Positions 53,914 to 62,945 of a DNA stretch of 64,000 nucleotides are shown one piece after another (the first letter of the stretch is position 1; the number at the start of each line of letters is the position of its first letter). The stretch spans positions 12,816,001-12,880,000 of the forward strand of contig NZ_CP069396.1 of NCBI RefSeq assembly GCF_016887565.1. Direction: 5' to 3'. The notes beneath the pieces were generated by a model. That model ran no database searches, was not told the DNA's origin, and saw nothing but the letters and a program-made list of their open reading frames with translations. The position numbers and the translations under genes are program-made. This DNA comes from Archangium violaceum (lineage in GTDB: Bacteria; Myxococcota; Myxococcia; Myxococcales; Myxococcaceae).

Positions 53914-53947
53914 CCCTCTCCCTCCGGGAGAGGGACAGGGTGAGGGT
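53914..53947 (-). repeat. Dispersed hairpin repeat, copy 5
   Basis: CCCTCTCCC, TCC, GGGAGAGGG, then ACAGGGTGAGGG. It lies between the converging ends of the large lipoprotein gene and the PhoX-type gene and could terminate both. Confidence 0.8.
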
Positions 53948-53985
53948 ATCCGGCCCCCGGGTTGAACCCGAGTCCCCGCCGAGAC

Positions 53986-55152
53986 CTACGTGCGGAAGGG
54001 CCCGGTCACCTCGAAGGTAATCCCCCCACTGCTGCTGCCACTGGTGCCGCGCTGGGAGCTGAAATACAGGCGCTTGCCATCGGGGCTGAAGGCGGGGCCG
54101 GTAATCTCGGAGCTGCCGTGGCCGACGAGCTGGATGAAGGGAGCCACGACGCGGTTGGGGGTGATGATGCAGATCTGCAGGTCGCCGCCGTCCTCGGCGA
54201 CGAAGATGTCGCCGGAGGAGGAGACGGTGACGTTGTCCACGCCGGTGAGGGGGGAGTTCGGGTAGAGGTTGTCGTCGTAGATGATCTCGAGACGCGAGGA
54301 AGCGACGGTATAGGCCCAGACGCGGTTGTCGCCCTTGGTGGTGAAGTAGACGACGCCGCGGTCGTACCAGCAGCCCTCGCCGCCGTTGAAGACGGTGGTC
54401 TGAGAGGCATTGGACTGCTGGGAGGCGGGCTTGGAGGCGGACACAGGCACCCAGGTGACGGAGGCGCCGGTCAGGGGATCACCGGAGACACGGGCGGCCT
54501 CGAGGGTACCGGCGTCGAGGGAAGGATAGGAGGAGGGGGTGAAGCGGTAGAAGCGGCCGCTGGTGCTGTCCTCGGTGAGGTAGAGGCGGTAGTCGACGGA
54601 GTCGACGGCGACGGCCTCGTGGGAGAAGGTGCCGAGGGCGGGGCGAACCACACCTTGAGAGGACTTGGTGGGGTCGCATTCCCAGACACGGCCGCCGGAG
54701 AACTCCTCGCAGGAGAGCCAGGTGCCCCAGGGGGTGGGACCCCCGGCGCAGTTGGAGGTGGTGTTGGAGAGGATGCGGTAGGCGCCGATGATGGAACCAC
54801 CGCCGTCGAACTTGAGGGCGGAGACGCCGCCGGTGCCCAGGGTCTTCTCGGAGTTGGAGACGTAGATCCACCCGCCGCCGGAGACGGGGAAGCAGGCGCC
54901 GCCGTCTGGGGCGCCGTGCCAGGTGTAGCCGGTGCTGGCGACCCTGGAGCCGGAGCGGGCGACGATGCGGGAGGAAAAACCGGCGGGGAGCCGGACGCCA
55001 TTGGCATCAGCGGAGCCGGAGATGGCGCCATAGGGGCTGGAGCCGGGCTGAGCGGGGGCGGAGTAGGCGTTGCGCCAGAAGCCGGGCCCGAGGACGAGCG
55101 CCCCACCGCTGAGGGCGGAGAGGCGCAGGATGTCGCGACGATTCAAACGCAT
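53986..55152 (-). CDS. PhoX-like TAT-exported protein (DUF839 family)
   Basis: This 388-residue protein carries a twin-arginine signal (MRLNRRDILRLSALSGGALV) and a beta-propeller-like body characteristic of PhoX/DUF839 proteins. Motifs include NSEKTLGTGGVSALKFDGGG, TPWGTWLSCEEFSGGRVWEC, FSHEAVAVDSVDYRLYLTED, FNGGEGCWYDRGVVYFTTKG and AEDGGDLQICIITP. The EDGG and related acidic loops suggest bound calcium or iron, as in PhoX alkaline phosphatases, but several canonical PhoX residues cannot be checked by eye; phosphatase activity is plausible rather than certain. Export by TAT implies folding with cofactor before crossing the membrane. The start at 55152 is at the TAT motif. The gene is bounded on both sides by hairpin repeats in the same orientation (copies 5 and 6). 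Confidence 0.87.
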   Translation of the reverse strand: MRLNRRDILRLSALSGGALVLGPGFWRNAYSAPAQPGSSPYGAISGSADANGVRLPAGFSSRIVARSGSRVASTGYTWHGAPDGGACFPVSGGGWIYVSNSEKTLGTGGVSALKFDGGGSIIGAYRILSNTTSNCAGGPTPWGTWLSCEEFSGGRVWECDPTKSSQGVVRPALGTFSHEAVAVDSVDYRLYLTEDSTSGRFYRFTPSSYPSLDAGTLEAARVSGDPLTGASVTWVPVSASKPASQQSNASQTTVFNGGEGCWYDRGVVYFTTKGDNRVWAYTVASSRLEIIYDDNLYPNSPLTGVDNVTVSSSGDIFVAEDGGDLQICIITPNRVVAPFIQLVGHGSSEITGPAFSPDGKRLYFSSQRGTSGSSSGGITFEVTGPFRT

Positions 55153-55270
55153 GGGTTCCTCCGATGGAGCGAGAGGAACCACGCTCACACGAGCGAACCG
55201 GAACGCCGGGTCAACTCGCCGTAAGGAATAGCTGACGGAAACGTCACACGGGCCACCACCCCCCCCCCAC

Positions 55271-55303
55271 CCCTCTCCCTCTGGGAGAGGGACGGGGTGA
55301 GGG
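55271..55303 (-). repeat. Dispersed hairpin repeat, copy 6
   Basis: CCCTCTCCC, TCT, GGGAGAGGG, then ACGGGGTGAGGG. It lies upstream of the PhoX-type gene and just downstream of the acyl-CoA ligase gene, the latter ending at 55320, so it is placed to stop ligase transcripts. Confidence 0.8.
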
Positions 55304-55319
55304 TATCCGGACCCGTGCT

Positions 55320-56963
<1,644 letters not shown>

Positions 56964-57077
56964 CGGTGTGTCCCCCTGGGAATGAGCGGGCACCGATGCT
57001 ACCGATTCGGAGCGCCGAAGCGCACGACGGGAAAGCGCCGTGCGCGGATGGCGCACCGAGTCAAACGAACGCGGGCC

Positions 57078-58052
57078 TCAGCCCTCGCGCACGCGCAGCA
57101 CCAGCTTGCCGGTGGACTTGCGCGCCTCCAGCTCGCGCAGCGCCTGCGCGGCCTGCTCGAGCGGGAACACCTGGCTCACCACCGGCTCCACGAAGCCCTT
57201 CTCGGCCAGGGCGGCCAGGTCCATGGCGATCTTCGCGGTGAGCTGGGGCTCATGCATCACGAAGGAGCCCCAGGCCACGCCCACCACGTCCACGTTCTTG
57301 AGCAGCAGGCGGTTCACCTTCACCTCGGGGATGCGCCCGCCCGCGAAGCCCACCACCAGCAGCCGGCCCTCGGGAGCCAGACACTTGAGGCTCAGGTCGA
57401 AGGCATCCCCGCCCACCGGGTCCATCACCACGTCCACGCCCCGCCCCTGCGTCGCGTCCTTCACGCGCGACACCCAATCGCCCGCGGCCAGGAAGCAATG
57501 GTCCGCGCCCGCGGTCCGAGCCACCTCCGCCTTCTCCTCGCTGCTCACCACCGCGAGCACCCGCGCGCCCGCGCCCCGGGCGATCTGAATCGTCGCCGTC
57601 CCCACCCCGCCCGCCGCGCCGTGCACCAGCACGGTCTCACCCTCCTTGAGCCGGCCCCGCCGGTGCAGCGCGAAGTGCGCCGTGTGGTAGTTCAGCACCG
57701 TGCCCGCCGCCGCCTCGAAGCTCCATCCCAGGGGCATGAGGAACGTCATCGACGGTGGCGCCGACGCCACCTCCGCCCAGCCCCCGAGCATCGTGAAGGC
57801 CATCACCCGGTCCCCTGGCTTCACCAGTGCCCCGGGCGGCGCGCTGCGCACCACGCCCGCCACCTCCACGCCCGGCACGAAGGGCAGCGGCGGCTTCAGC
57901 TGATACAGGCCCTTCGTCAGCAGCAGGTCCGGGAAGCTCACGCCCGCCGCCCTCACGTCGATGAGCACCTGGTCTCCCGCCTCGGGCTCCGGCACGTCCA
58001 CCTGCTTCAAGCCCTCGGGTCCCTCCAACCGCTCGAGCTGCAATGCGCGCAT
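57078..58052 (-). CDS. Zinc-free NADPH:quinone oxidoreductase-like (MDR family)
   Basis: This 324-residue medium-chain dehydrogenase/reductase has the GroES-like N-terminal half (VSFPDLLLTKGLYQLKPPLP, FVPGVEVAGVV) and the nucleotide-binding HGAAGGVGTATIQIARGAGA, followed by DHCFLAAGDWVSRVKDATQG and GVDVVMDPVGGDAFD. The structural and catalytic zinc ligands of alcohol dehydrogenases are absent, as in quinone oxidoreductases and enoyl reductases. It should reduce a small electrophile or enoyl substrate with NADPH. The start at 58052 coincides with the family N-terminus. It precedes the acyl-CoA ligase gene on the same strand, consistent with a small lipid-metabolism group. Confidence 0.9.
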   Translation of the reverse strand: MRALQLERLEGPEGLKQVDVPEPEAGDQVLIDVRAAGVSFPDLLLTKGLYQLKPPLPFVPGVEVAGVVRSAPPGALVKPGDRVMAFTMLGGWAEVASAPPSMTFLMPLGWSFEAAAGTVLNYHTAHFALHRRGRLKEGETVLVHGAAGGVGTATIQIARGAGARVLAVVSSEEKAEVARTAGADHCFLAAGDWVSRVKDATQGRGVDVVMDPVGGDAFDLSLKCLAPEGRLLVVGFAGGRIPEVKVNRLLLKNVDVVGVAWGSFVMHEPQLTAKIAMDLAALAEKGFVEPVVSQVFPLEQAAQALRELEARKSTGKLVLRVREG

Positions 58053-58176
58053 GGTGTCTCTCCTCGGCCCCCCTGGCCATGGGCCGCCTCGTGTGCAGCC
58101 GGGACGCTACACGACCCAAGCGGTCGGGCAGAACCCCGCAATTCAATTCATGCCCGCCACGCCGCCGGGTCATGAA

Positions 58177-58686
58177 TCAGTGGGACGAGGAACCTTCACT
58201 CTCACGGAAGAGGAAGGACACCTGACCATTCGGTTCGAGGAAGGCCGCGCGGACCGCCCGCAGATCGTCCCGGCCATGGGTGCGCAACCGGCTGAGCAGC
58301 TCCTTCTGGGAGATGTGGCTCTTGCGCAGGTTGTCGTGCACCAGCTCGCCCTCACGAACCAGTTCCAGCGGGCGGCCCTCCAGCACCCGTGCCGCGTGGC
58401 GGTCACGGAAGGACAACCACGAGAAGAAGCGGTCCCATGCCGCGAGCGTGGCCAGGGCGATGAAGCCGGTGGTGAGGCTGTCGTCATCGCCCACGAGGGT
58501 CCTGCGCAGACAGACGGTGAGGAGGAAGAGGAGCGCCAGATCGAAGGTGGAGTAGCGCCCCAGCTCCTTGCGCCCGACGAGCCGCAGGACGAGTTGAGCG
58601 AAGAGGAACACCAGCGAGACGCGGAGGATGACCTCCAGCGGGTGCATCTCCGGAACCCAGATGGCATGCCAGTCGATGGGTTTCAT
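58177..58686 (-). CDS. YetF-type DUF421 membrane protein
   Basis: This 169-residue protein has the DUF421 core: an early membrane region (VILRVSLVFLFAQLVLRLVG), the RKELGRYSTFDLALLFLLTV segment, and a second helix (GFIALATLAAWDRFFSWLSF). The soluble C-terminal domain has EGRPLELVREGELVHDNLRK and a late FLEPNGQVSFLF. The family is annotated only by domain; some members affect membrane or stress physiology. The start at 58686 excludes an N-terminal stretch that reads poorly; the frame could open as far as 58845. It follows the MDR gene by 124 bp on the same strand, but they need not be one operon. Confidence 0.75.
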   Translation of the reverse strand: MKPIDWHAIWVPEMHPLEVILRVSLVFLFAQLVLRLVGRKELGRYSTFDLALLFLLTVCLRRTLVGDDDSLTTGFIALATLAAWDRFFSWLSFRDRHAARVLEGRPLELVREGELVHDNLRKSHISQKELLSRLRTHGRDDLRAVRAAFLEPNGQVSFLFRESEGSSSH

Positions 58687-59049
58687 GCGGGGAATCTGCC
58701 CATGCGAACACCTCCGGCGCTCGCCCGGTCGGCCGTACGTCCCAAGCTCGCTCGCCTGCTCCTCCAAAGAGAGTGGCGAACAGAGGGACCGCGTTCCATC
58801 ACCCCTGTTGATCGACTTCAGGTCTACATTCTGCGGTAAATCCATTCAGGAGCGAGGTCCCGGTCGCGCTCGGGAGCAACTGGTCTGACAGTCAGACCAG
58901 TTCGTCCGGAACGCGCCCGGAAGGTGCCCCGTCCGTTCCTGCAAGAGCACCCCTGGAAGAACCGACTCCAGCTGGTGAGTGCTCCTGCCAGGGCCATGCG
59001 CGCGGGCCCCGCCTCGGCAGGCGGCGCAGCCATGCCGAAGTTCAGCAGG
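58687..59049. other. 363-bp gap holding a dispersed repeat
   Basis: No convincing gene is visible. Its right part contains repeat copy B at 58853-58928. The left part is ordinary GC-rich DNA and would include the promoter of the YetF-type gene. Short frames here are mutually incompatible and lack ribosome sites. Confidence 0.5.
58853..58928 (-). repeat. Dispersed ~75-bp element, copy B
   Basis: This is the inverted match to 12337-12410, with arms AACTGGTC (58878-58885) and GACCAGTT (58895-58902), again nine bases apart. The rest aligns with only scattered changes. It lies in a 363-bp gene-free stretch. Confidence 0.7.
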
Positions 59050-59532
59050 TCAGAGCGCCACGCGCTTCTTGCCGCGCACGAGCACGTCCCACCACTTGAA
59101 GGTCATGGCGAGGATGCAGTCCAGCTCGCGTGTCTCCGGGGAGGGCGCGAGCGTCTTCGCGCCGGGCAGGCACCAGGCCGCGATGGGAGAGGCGGAGAGG
59201 ATGTGGAGGATGCCCCGCGAGAAGCCATCTCCCGCGTAGGCGACACAGACGGGAATCTTCATGCTCTCCAGGTCCTGCAGGGCGAAGGGAATCTTCTCGT
59301 CCACCGTGCCCACGCTGCCCTGGTACTTGCACTCGATGGCGAGCGCGGTGCGCGTCTCGCGCTCGAGCACGAAGATGTCGACGCGCCGTCCCCTCCCCGT
59401 GAGTGTCTTGCCGACGTGCACCTCGCGGTACGCCTTCACCCCGCGCGAGGCGTAGTTCTTCACGATGTATCTGGCCACCAGGTCCGCGTATTCGTGTCCA
59501 GTCATCCGTGCCTCCGCGTCCGGCCCGTTCAA
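59050..59532 (-). CDS. PD-(D/E)XK nuclease-like protein, likely restriction partner of the adjacent methyltransferase
   Basis: This 160-residue protein has the PD-(D/E)XK nuclease core: VDIF with Asp52, then AIECKYQ with Glu67 and Lys69, followed by VDEKIPFALQDL. It is preceded by a helix with NYASRGVKAYREVHVGKT. The start is TTG at 59532, overlapping the methyltransferase stop by four bases (TTGA); a later ATG at 59505 is possible. Adjacency and overlap with the DNA methyltransferase suggest a type II restriction enzyme that cuts unmethylated sites. The protein is short for such enzymes, and alternatives include a repair or homing-type nuclease. It is cytoplasmic. Confidence in the fold is high; in the restriction role, moderate. 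Confidence 0.75.
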   Translation of the reverse strand: MNGPDAEARMTGHEYADLVARYIVKNYASRGVKAYREVHVGKTLTGRGRRVDIFVLERETRTALAIECKYQGSVGTVDEKIPFALQDLESMKIPVCVAYAGDGFSRGILHILSASPIAAWCLPGAKTLAPSPETRELDCILAMTFKWWDVLVRGKKRVAL

Positions 59533-60257
59533 CCGCTCCGGACCCTGCGCATCTCCCGCGACTCCTCCGGCGTCTCCTCGGGCACCGCCCCCTCGGCCAG
59601 CAGTCGCGTCCCGGAGACCGCCAGCGCCTCGTCACAGATGTCGGTGCCCCAGAAGTCCCGTCCGAGCCGCGCCGCCGCCACCCCCACCGACCCCGAGCCC
59701 ATGAATGGATCCACCACCACGCCACCGGGCTCGCTGCTCTGGCGGATGAGCACCTCGCTCACCTCGGGAGGCTTCTCGGCCGGGTAGCCCCGGTAGACGC
59801 GCGGCACCGGGAGCACGTCCGCCACGCCCAGGTCACTCAACCGCCGCCGGCCCTTCTCGAAGAAGAGGATGAGCTCGTAGCGCGAGCGGTAGTGATAGCC
59901 CATGCCGATGTGCAGCTTGTCCCAGACGATGGGCTTCCAGAACCGGAAGCCCGCGGCCTCGGCGAGCGGCTTGGCGACGAACATCGTCTCCGGGTCACAG
60001 AAGAGATAGAAGTGCGAGTCGCGCTTGAGCACCCGCCAGACCTCGGCGAACAGCTCGGGGAAGCGCTCGTTGGGGAAGATGCGGAACCACTGGTTGCTCG
60101 ACGCCTTGCTGCGCTTGAGGCGCGTGGTGGTGCCGATGGCGCGGTGCTTCTCGAGCGACTCGTAGGCGGGATCGGTGATGACGAGATCCACCGAGCCCTC
60201 CGGCAGGGTCCGGAGCCACTCGACGGCATCGGTGTGTGCAAGGCGGTAGCGAGGCAT
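59529..60257 (-). CDS. DNA (N4/N6) methyltransferase, beta class
   Basis: This 242-residue methyltransferase has motif IV near the start as DPAY (residues 29-32; the usual form is DPPY). Motif I is toward the C-terminus as VDPFMGSGSVGVAA (Asp183 and the glycines at 187 and 189), the order of the beta class. Between them lies a target-recognition-like region (HRAIGTTTRLKRSKASSNQW, WRVLKRDSHFYLFCDPETMF, KLHIGMGYHYRSRYELILFF). It should methylate adenine N6 or cytosine N4 at a short site. The DPAY form with GTTTRLKRSKASSNQW is one I associate with solitary or phage-borne enzymes, but here it overlaps a PD-(D/E)XK nuclease gene. Whether it forms a working restriction-modification system is untested. 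Confidence 0.85.
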   Translation of the reverse strand: MPRYRLAHTDAVEWLRTLPEGSVDLVITDPAYESLEKHRAIGTTTRLKRSKASSNQWFRIFPNERFPELFAEVWRVLKRDSHFYLFCDPETMFVAKPLAEAAGFRFWKPIVWDKLHIGMGYHYRSRYELILFFEKGRRRLSDLGVADVLPVPRVYRGYPAEKPPEVSEVLIRQSSEPGGVVVDPFMGSGSVGVAAARLGRDFWGTDICDEALAVSGTRLLAEGAVPEETPEESREMRRVRSG

Positions 60258-60396
60258 GAGGGAGTATCACCCGGCATTATGACATCCGCCGCGCCCGCCC
60301 ACCCCAGCGGGTCGGGAGAGATATCCAGGAGCGATCAGATGGGCTCATCAGCCCATGCCGTCGTGGTACTCCTCCCAGGGCTCGACACGGGTGGCG

Positions 60397-60633
60397 TCAT
60401 CGTGATTCTGGGCCGACATGAGCCATCTCCGGGGCCGAAGGAGCGGCCCCGCAGAATCGCCTCATGTCTCCGGACGCGAACAGCTTCCGTGCACACGCGG
60501 GAGCGCCCTGCGTCGACGTGGGCGCCGCGCGCTCCGGAGCACGGACCTTCGGAGAGAAGCGCAAGGCCAGATCCGCGGCCAGGCCCACGACCATGACGAT
60601 CAACATGGCCTCACCCGCATAAGAGAGCTTCAT
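60397..60633 (-). CDS. Small single-pass membrane protein, hypothetical
   Basis: This 78-residue frame starts MKLSYAGEAMLIVMVVGLAA then DLALRF, a likely membrane helix at residues 9-24, and ends in a Pro/Ala/Gly-rich tail with two Cys (APACARKLF, RFCGAAPS). A GAGGCG stretch three bases before the ATG is a weak ribosome site. Codon third positions are GC-rich but not strongly so. It could be a real small membrane protein; many such frames are chance, so confidence is low. It has the same orientation as the flanking leftward genes. Confidence 0.35.
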   Translation of the reverse strand: MKLSYAGEAMLIVMVVGLAADLALRFSPKVRAPERAAPTSTQGAPACARKLFASGDMRRFCGAAPSAPEMAHVGPESR

Positions 60634-60813
60634 CGCCTCGTCTCCGTGGCGTCCCCCCGGACGCAAGACAGCTGGTCCAGACATGGTGCCCTGAGTCCCC
60701 GCTTCGGGGCAAACGCACGCGGACGCGCAAGATTTGCGCGCGCGTCCGCGAGAGGGAGACGAAAACGAAACGCCAAACATGGAGGACCAACGATGTCTGG
60801 CATCCACCCGCCG

Positions 60814-62307
60814 CTACGGCGCCAGCCGCAGCAGGTAGCCGTCCGGCGACGGCGGGTAGGGAGAATCGGGCACGGGCTCCGGGGCCAGCCGGATTCCGCC
60901 GAAGTCGGTGGGCAGCTGGATGTTGCCCCCGGCGATGAGACCCCAGCCGGGACGCACGGAGAGCGTGCGCATGTACCGGTCCCCGATGTAGCTGCCCAGG
61001 GGCGACGGCTGGTTCGGGAAGGTGCGGCTCCACGCATGCTCGGCGGCCAGCGAATAGCGGACGATGAAGAGCTGCTCCAGCTGCGAGTCCATCATCGGGC
61101 CGCCGCCGAGGTCGGTATCCGCCGGGCCGTAGCCGCCCACGTAGATGCGGCCACGAGGGTCCACGGCCATGGCGCGCACATGGGCCTCGCGCAGCGAGCG
61201 GGCCGCGAGCTCCTGGCCGTCCACGTCCGCCACCACGAGGAACGAGGACCAGTATTCACGCGAGTCCCCGACGACGCCCTGCCCGCCCCAGGCGAGCGTT
61301 CCCAGGAAACGGCCCGCGGCGGCCACGTGCCCATCCGGGGTCGCGCCCGCCACATAGACCTGTCCCTCCAGGCCACCGAAGTCCTTGCCCCAGACCTGCT
61401 GTCCCTGGGCGTCCCACCGGATGAGGAACGGAGCCCCCGTCCAGGACCACGTGGTGGCGCCACCCGGGAAGAGAGTGCCCGTGTAGTTGCCGGCGGCGAA
61501 GACGTTGCCCGCCCCATCCACCGCGATCGCGTCCACGCTGGCCCGGGGGCCGTAGACCTGGCGCGGCTCGGGCGAGACGGCGCGCACCCAGTCCAGGTCC
61601 CCCGCCGGGGTGTACCGGGCCACGAAGGCCTTGTCCTCGCGCACCAGCGTCTGTCCGCCCAGGTCCACCGTGTTGGAGACCTCTCCACCGAGGATGATGG
61701 CGCCCCAGGCATCCACGGCGAGCGCCCTGGGCCAGAGTGAGGTGCCGCCGAAGGAGCGCGTCCAGATCGGCGTCCCGTCGGCGTCCAGCTTCGCCAGGTA
61801 GACATCCTGCACCAACGTCCCGCCGCCCAGGTCCGTGGTCCCCCGCTCGAAGCCCGCGAGGACGATGGACCCATCCGGCCCCACGCCCAGCAGGTTGCGC
61901 ACGTCGTAGTAGCCGAGGCCTCCATTGCGAGAGACGTGCCGCAACTCCCGGGTCCAGAGCCGCCAGCCCCAGGGCGTGTATTTGCTCAGCGTGAGTGTCG
62001 CGGAGCCATCGGTGTCCTCTCCGGTGGAGCGGCTGAGGACGATCAGCTCGCCGCGTCGCGTCCACGCCGTGCCCTGGACGAGGTCCAGCCCCGACCCCTT
62101 CACGAGCTGGGCCCAGGTCACGCTCCCCGGCCTGCCCCAGCTCCATCCTCCATCACGGGAGGGAGAATCGTCGTCTGGGGCACCTTGCTCCACGGGTGCC
62201 GACTCCACCTCCAGGGGGGCGGCGGGCTCCGACCTCTCCGCACCACCGCAAGCCATCAGGGACACTGCCGAGAAGAATGCAACCGTGCTGTCGCGTAGCC
62301 ACGCCAT
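60814..62307 (-). CDS. Beta-propeller-like hypothetical lipoprotein
   Basis: This 497-residue protein has a lipoprotein-like signal peptide (FFSAVSLMAC, Cys20) and a long body of repeated ~50-residue units ending in patterns such as LAVDAWGAIILGGEVSNTVD, IAVDGAGNVFAAGNYTGTLF and MAVDPRGRIYVGGYGPADTD. Each has the strand and turn layout of a beta-propeller or SBBP-type repeat. It would be surface-displayed in the outer leaflet or periplasm. There is no enzymatic signature. Such proteins often bind sugars or act as scaffolds, but no specific role is supported here. The start at 62307 precedes the signal peptide directly. No neighbour suggests a pathway. Confidence 0.78.
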   Translation of the reverse strand: MAWLRDSTVAFFSAVSLMACGGAERSEPAAPLEVESAPVEQGAPDDDSPSRDGGWSWGRPGSVTWAQLVKGSGLDLVQGTAWTRRGELIVLSRSTGEDTDGSATLTLSKYTPWGWRLWTRELRHVSRNGGLGYYDVRNLLGVGPDGSIVLAGFERGTTDLGGGTLVQDVYLAKLDADGTPIWTRSFGGTSLWPRALAVDAWGAIILGGEVSNTVDLGGQTLVREDKAFVARYTPAGDLDWVRAVSPEPRQVYGPRASVDAIAVDGAGNVFAAGNYTGTLFPGGATTWSWTGAPFLIRWDAQGQQVWGKDFGGLEGQVYVAGATPDGHVAAAGRFLGTLAWGGQGVVGDSREYWSSFLVVADVDGQELAARSLREAHVRAMAVDPRGRIYVGGYGPADTDLGGGPMMDSQLEQLFIVRYSLAAEHAWSRTFPNQPSPLGSYIGDRYMRTLSVRPGWGLIAGGNIQLPTDFGGIRLAPEPVPDSPYPPSPDGYLLRLAP

Positions 62308-62410
62308 GAGATCCTCCTTGTGGCGCGGCGACGGTTGTCACCCCTCCCCCTGGGTGCAATGTGTGTCAGGCGGATTTCATCGGCAGGCCCCGCGAGACGA
62401 CACACTGTCG

Positions 62411-62932
62411 TTAGAAGCGCAGGACGAAGGCCTCGAGGAACACGGAGGGCGTGTCCAGGTCGGCCGACGGCTCGCGGAGGAAGCCGCGGCGCTGGTACAT
62501 GCGCGCCACGCCCTGCGCGCCCCGGCGCACGTGCAGACAGATGGCCGGAACGCGCCAGTCCTCGCGAGCCACGCGCTCGGCCGCGTCCAGCAGGGGCGTC
62601 GACAGGCCCTGCCCGTGGAAGTCCACGGACGTGGCCAGGTGCCGCAGGTCCGCCGCGCCTGGCAACCACGCCTCCGAGCCCGGTGCGCCCGGCGGCCACA
62701 GCGCCACCGTGCCCACCACGCGGCCCTCCATCTCGGCCACCAGCACCTTCGCCACCGCGCGCTTGGCCGCCACGTCCCGCAGGCTGCGCTTGCGCTCGTC
62801 GGTGTAGACCACCTCCGGCAGCTTCTTGGCGTACTGGGTGATGAAGGCTTCCACCAGCAGCTCGCCCACGACCGCGTCGTCCTCGGGCCGAGCCTCGCGA
62901 ATGACCACCCGCTTCAGCAGATCCGTGCTCAT
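62411..62932 (-). CDS. GNAT family N-acetyltransferase
   Basis: This 173-residue protein has the GNAT fold: RVVIREARPEDDAVVGELLV at the start, VAEMEGRVVGTVALWP as the central strands, then LRHLATSVDFHGQGLSTPLL as the acetyl-CoA-binding motif A region and WRVPAICLHVRRGAQGVARM followed by YQRRGF as motif B. The acetyl-CoA loop reads DFHGQGLS instead of the usual QxxGxGS, so it retains the key glycines. Substrate is unknown; small-molecule or protein N-acetylation are both possible. The start ATG at 62932 is just upstream of the family N-terminus. It lies 13 bp downstream of the DUF4091 gene. Confidence 0.87.
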   Translation of the reverse strand: MSTDLLKRVVIREARPEDDAVVGELLVEAFITQYAKKLPEVVYTDERKRSLRDVAAKRAVAKVLVAEMEGRVVGTVALWPPGAPGSEAWLPGAADLRHLATSVDFHGQGLSTPLLDAAERVAREDWRVPAICLHVRRGAQGVARMYQRRGFLREPSADLDTPSVFLEAFVLRF

Positions 62933-62945
62933 GCGGCGGCGTGTA

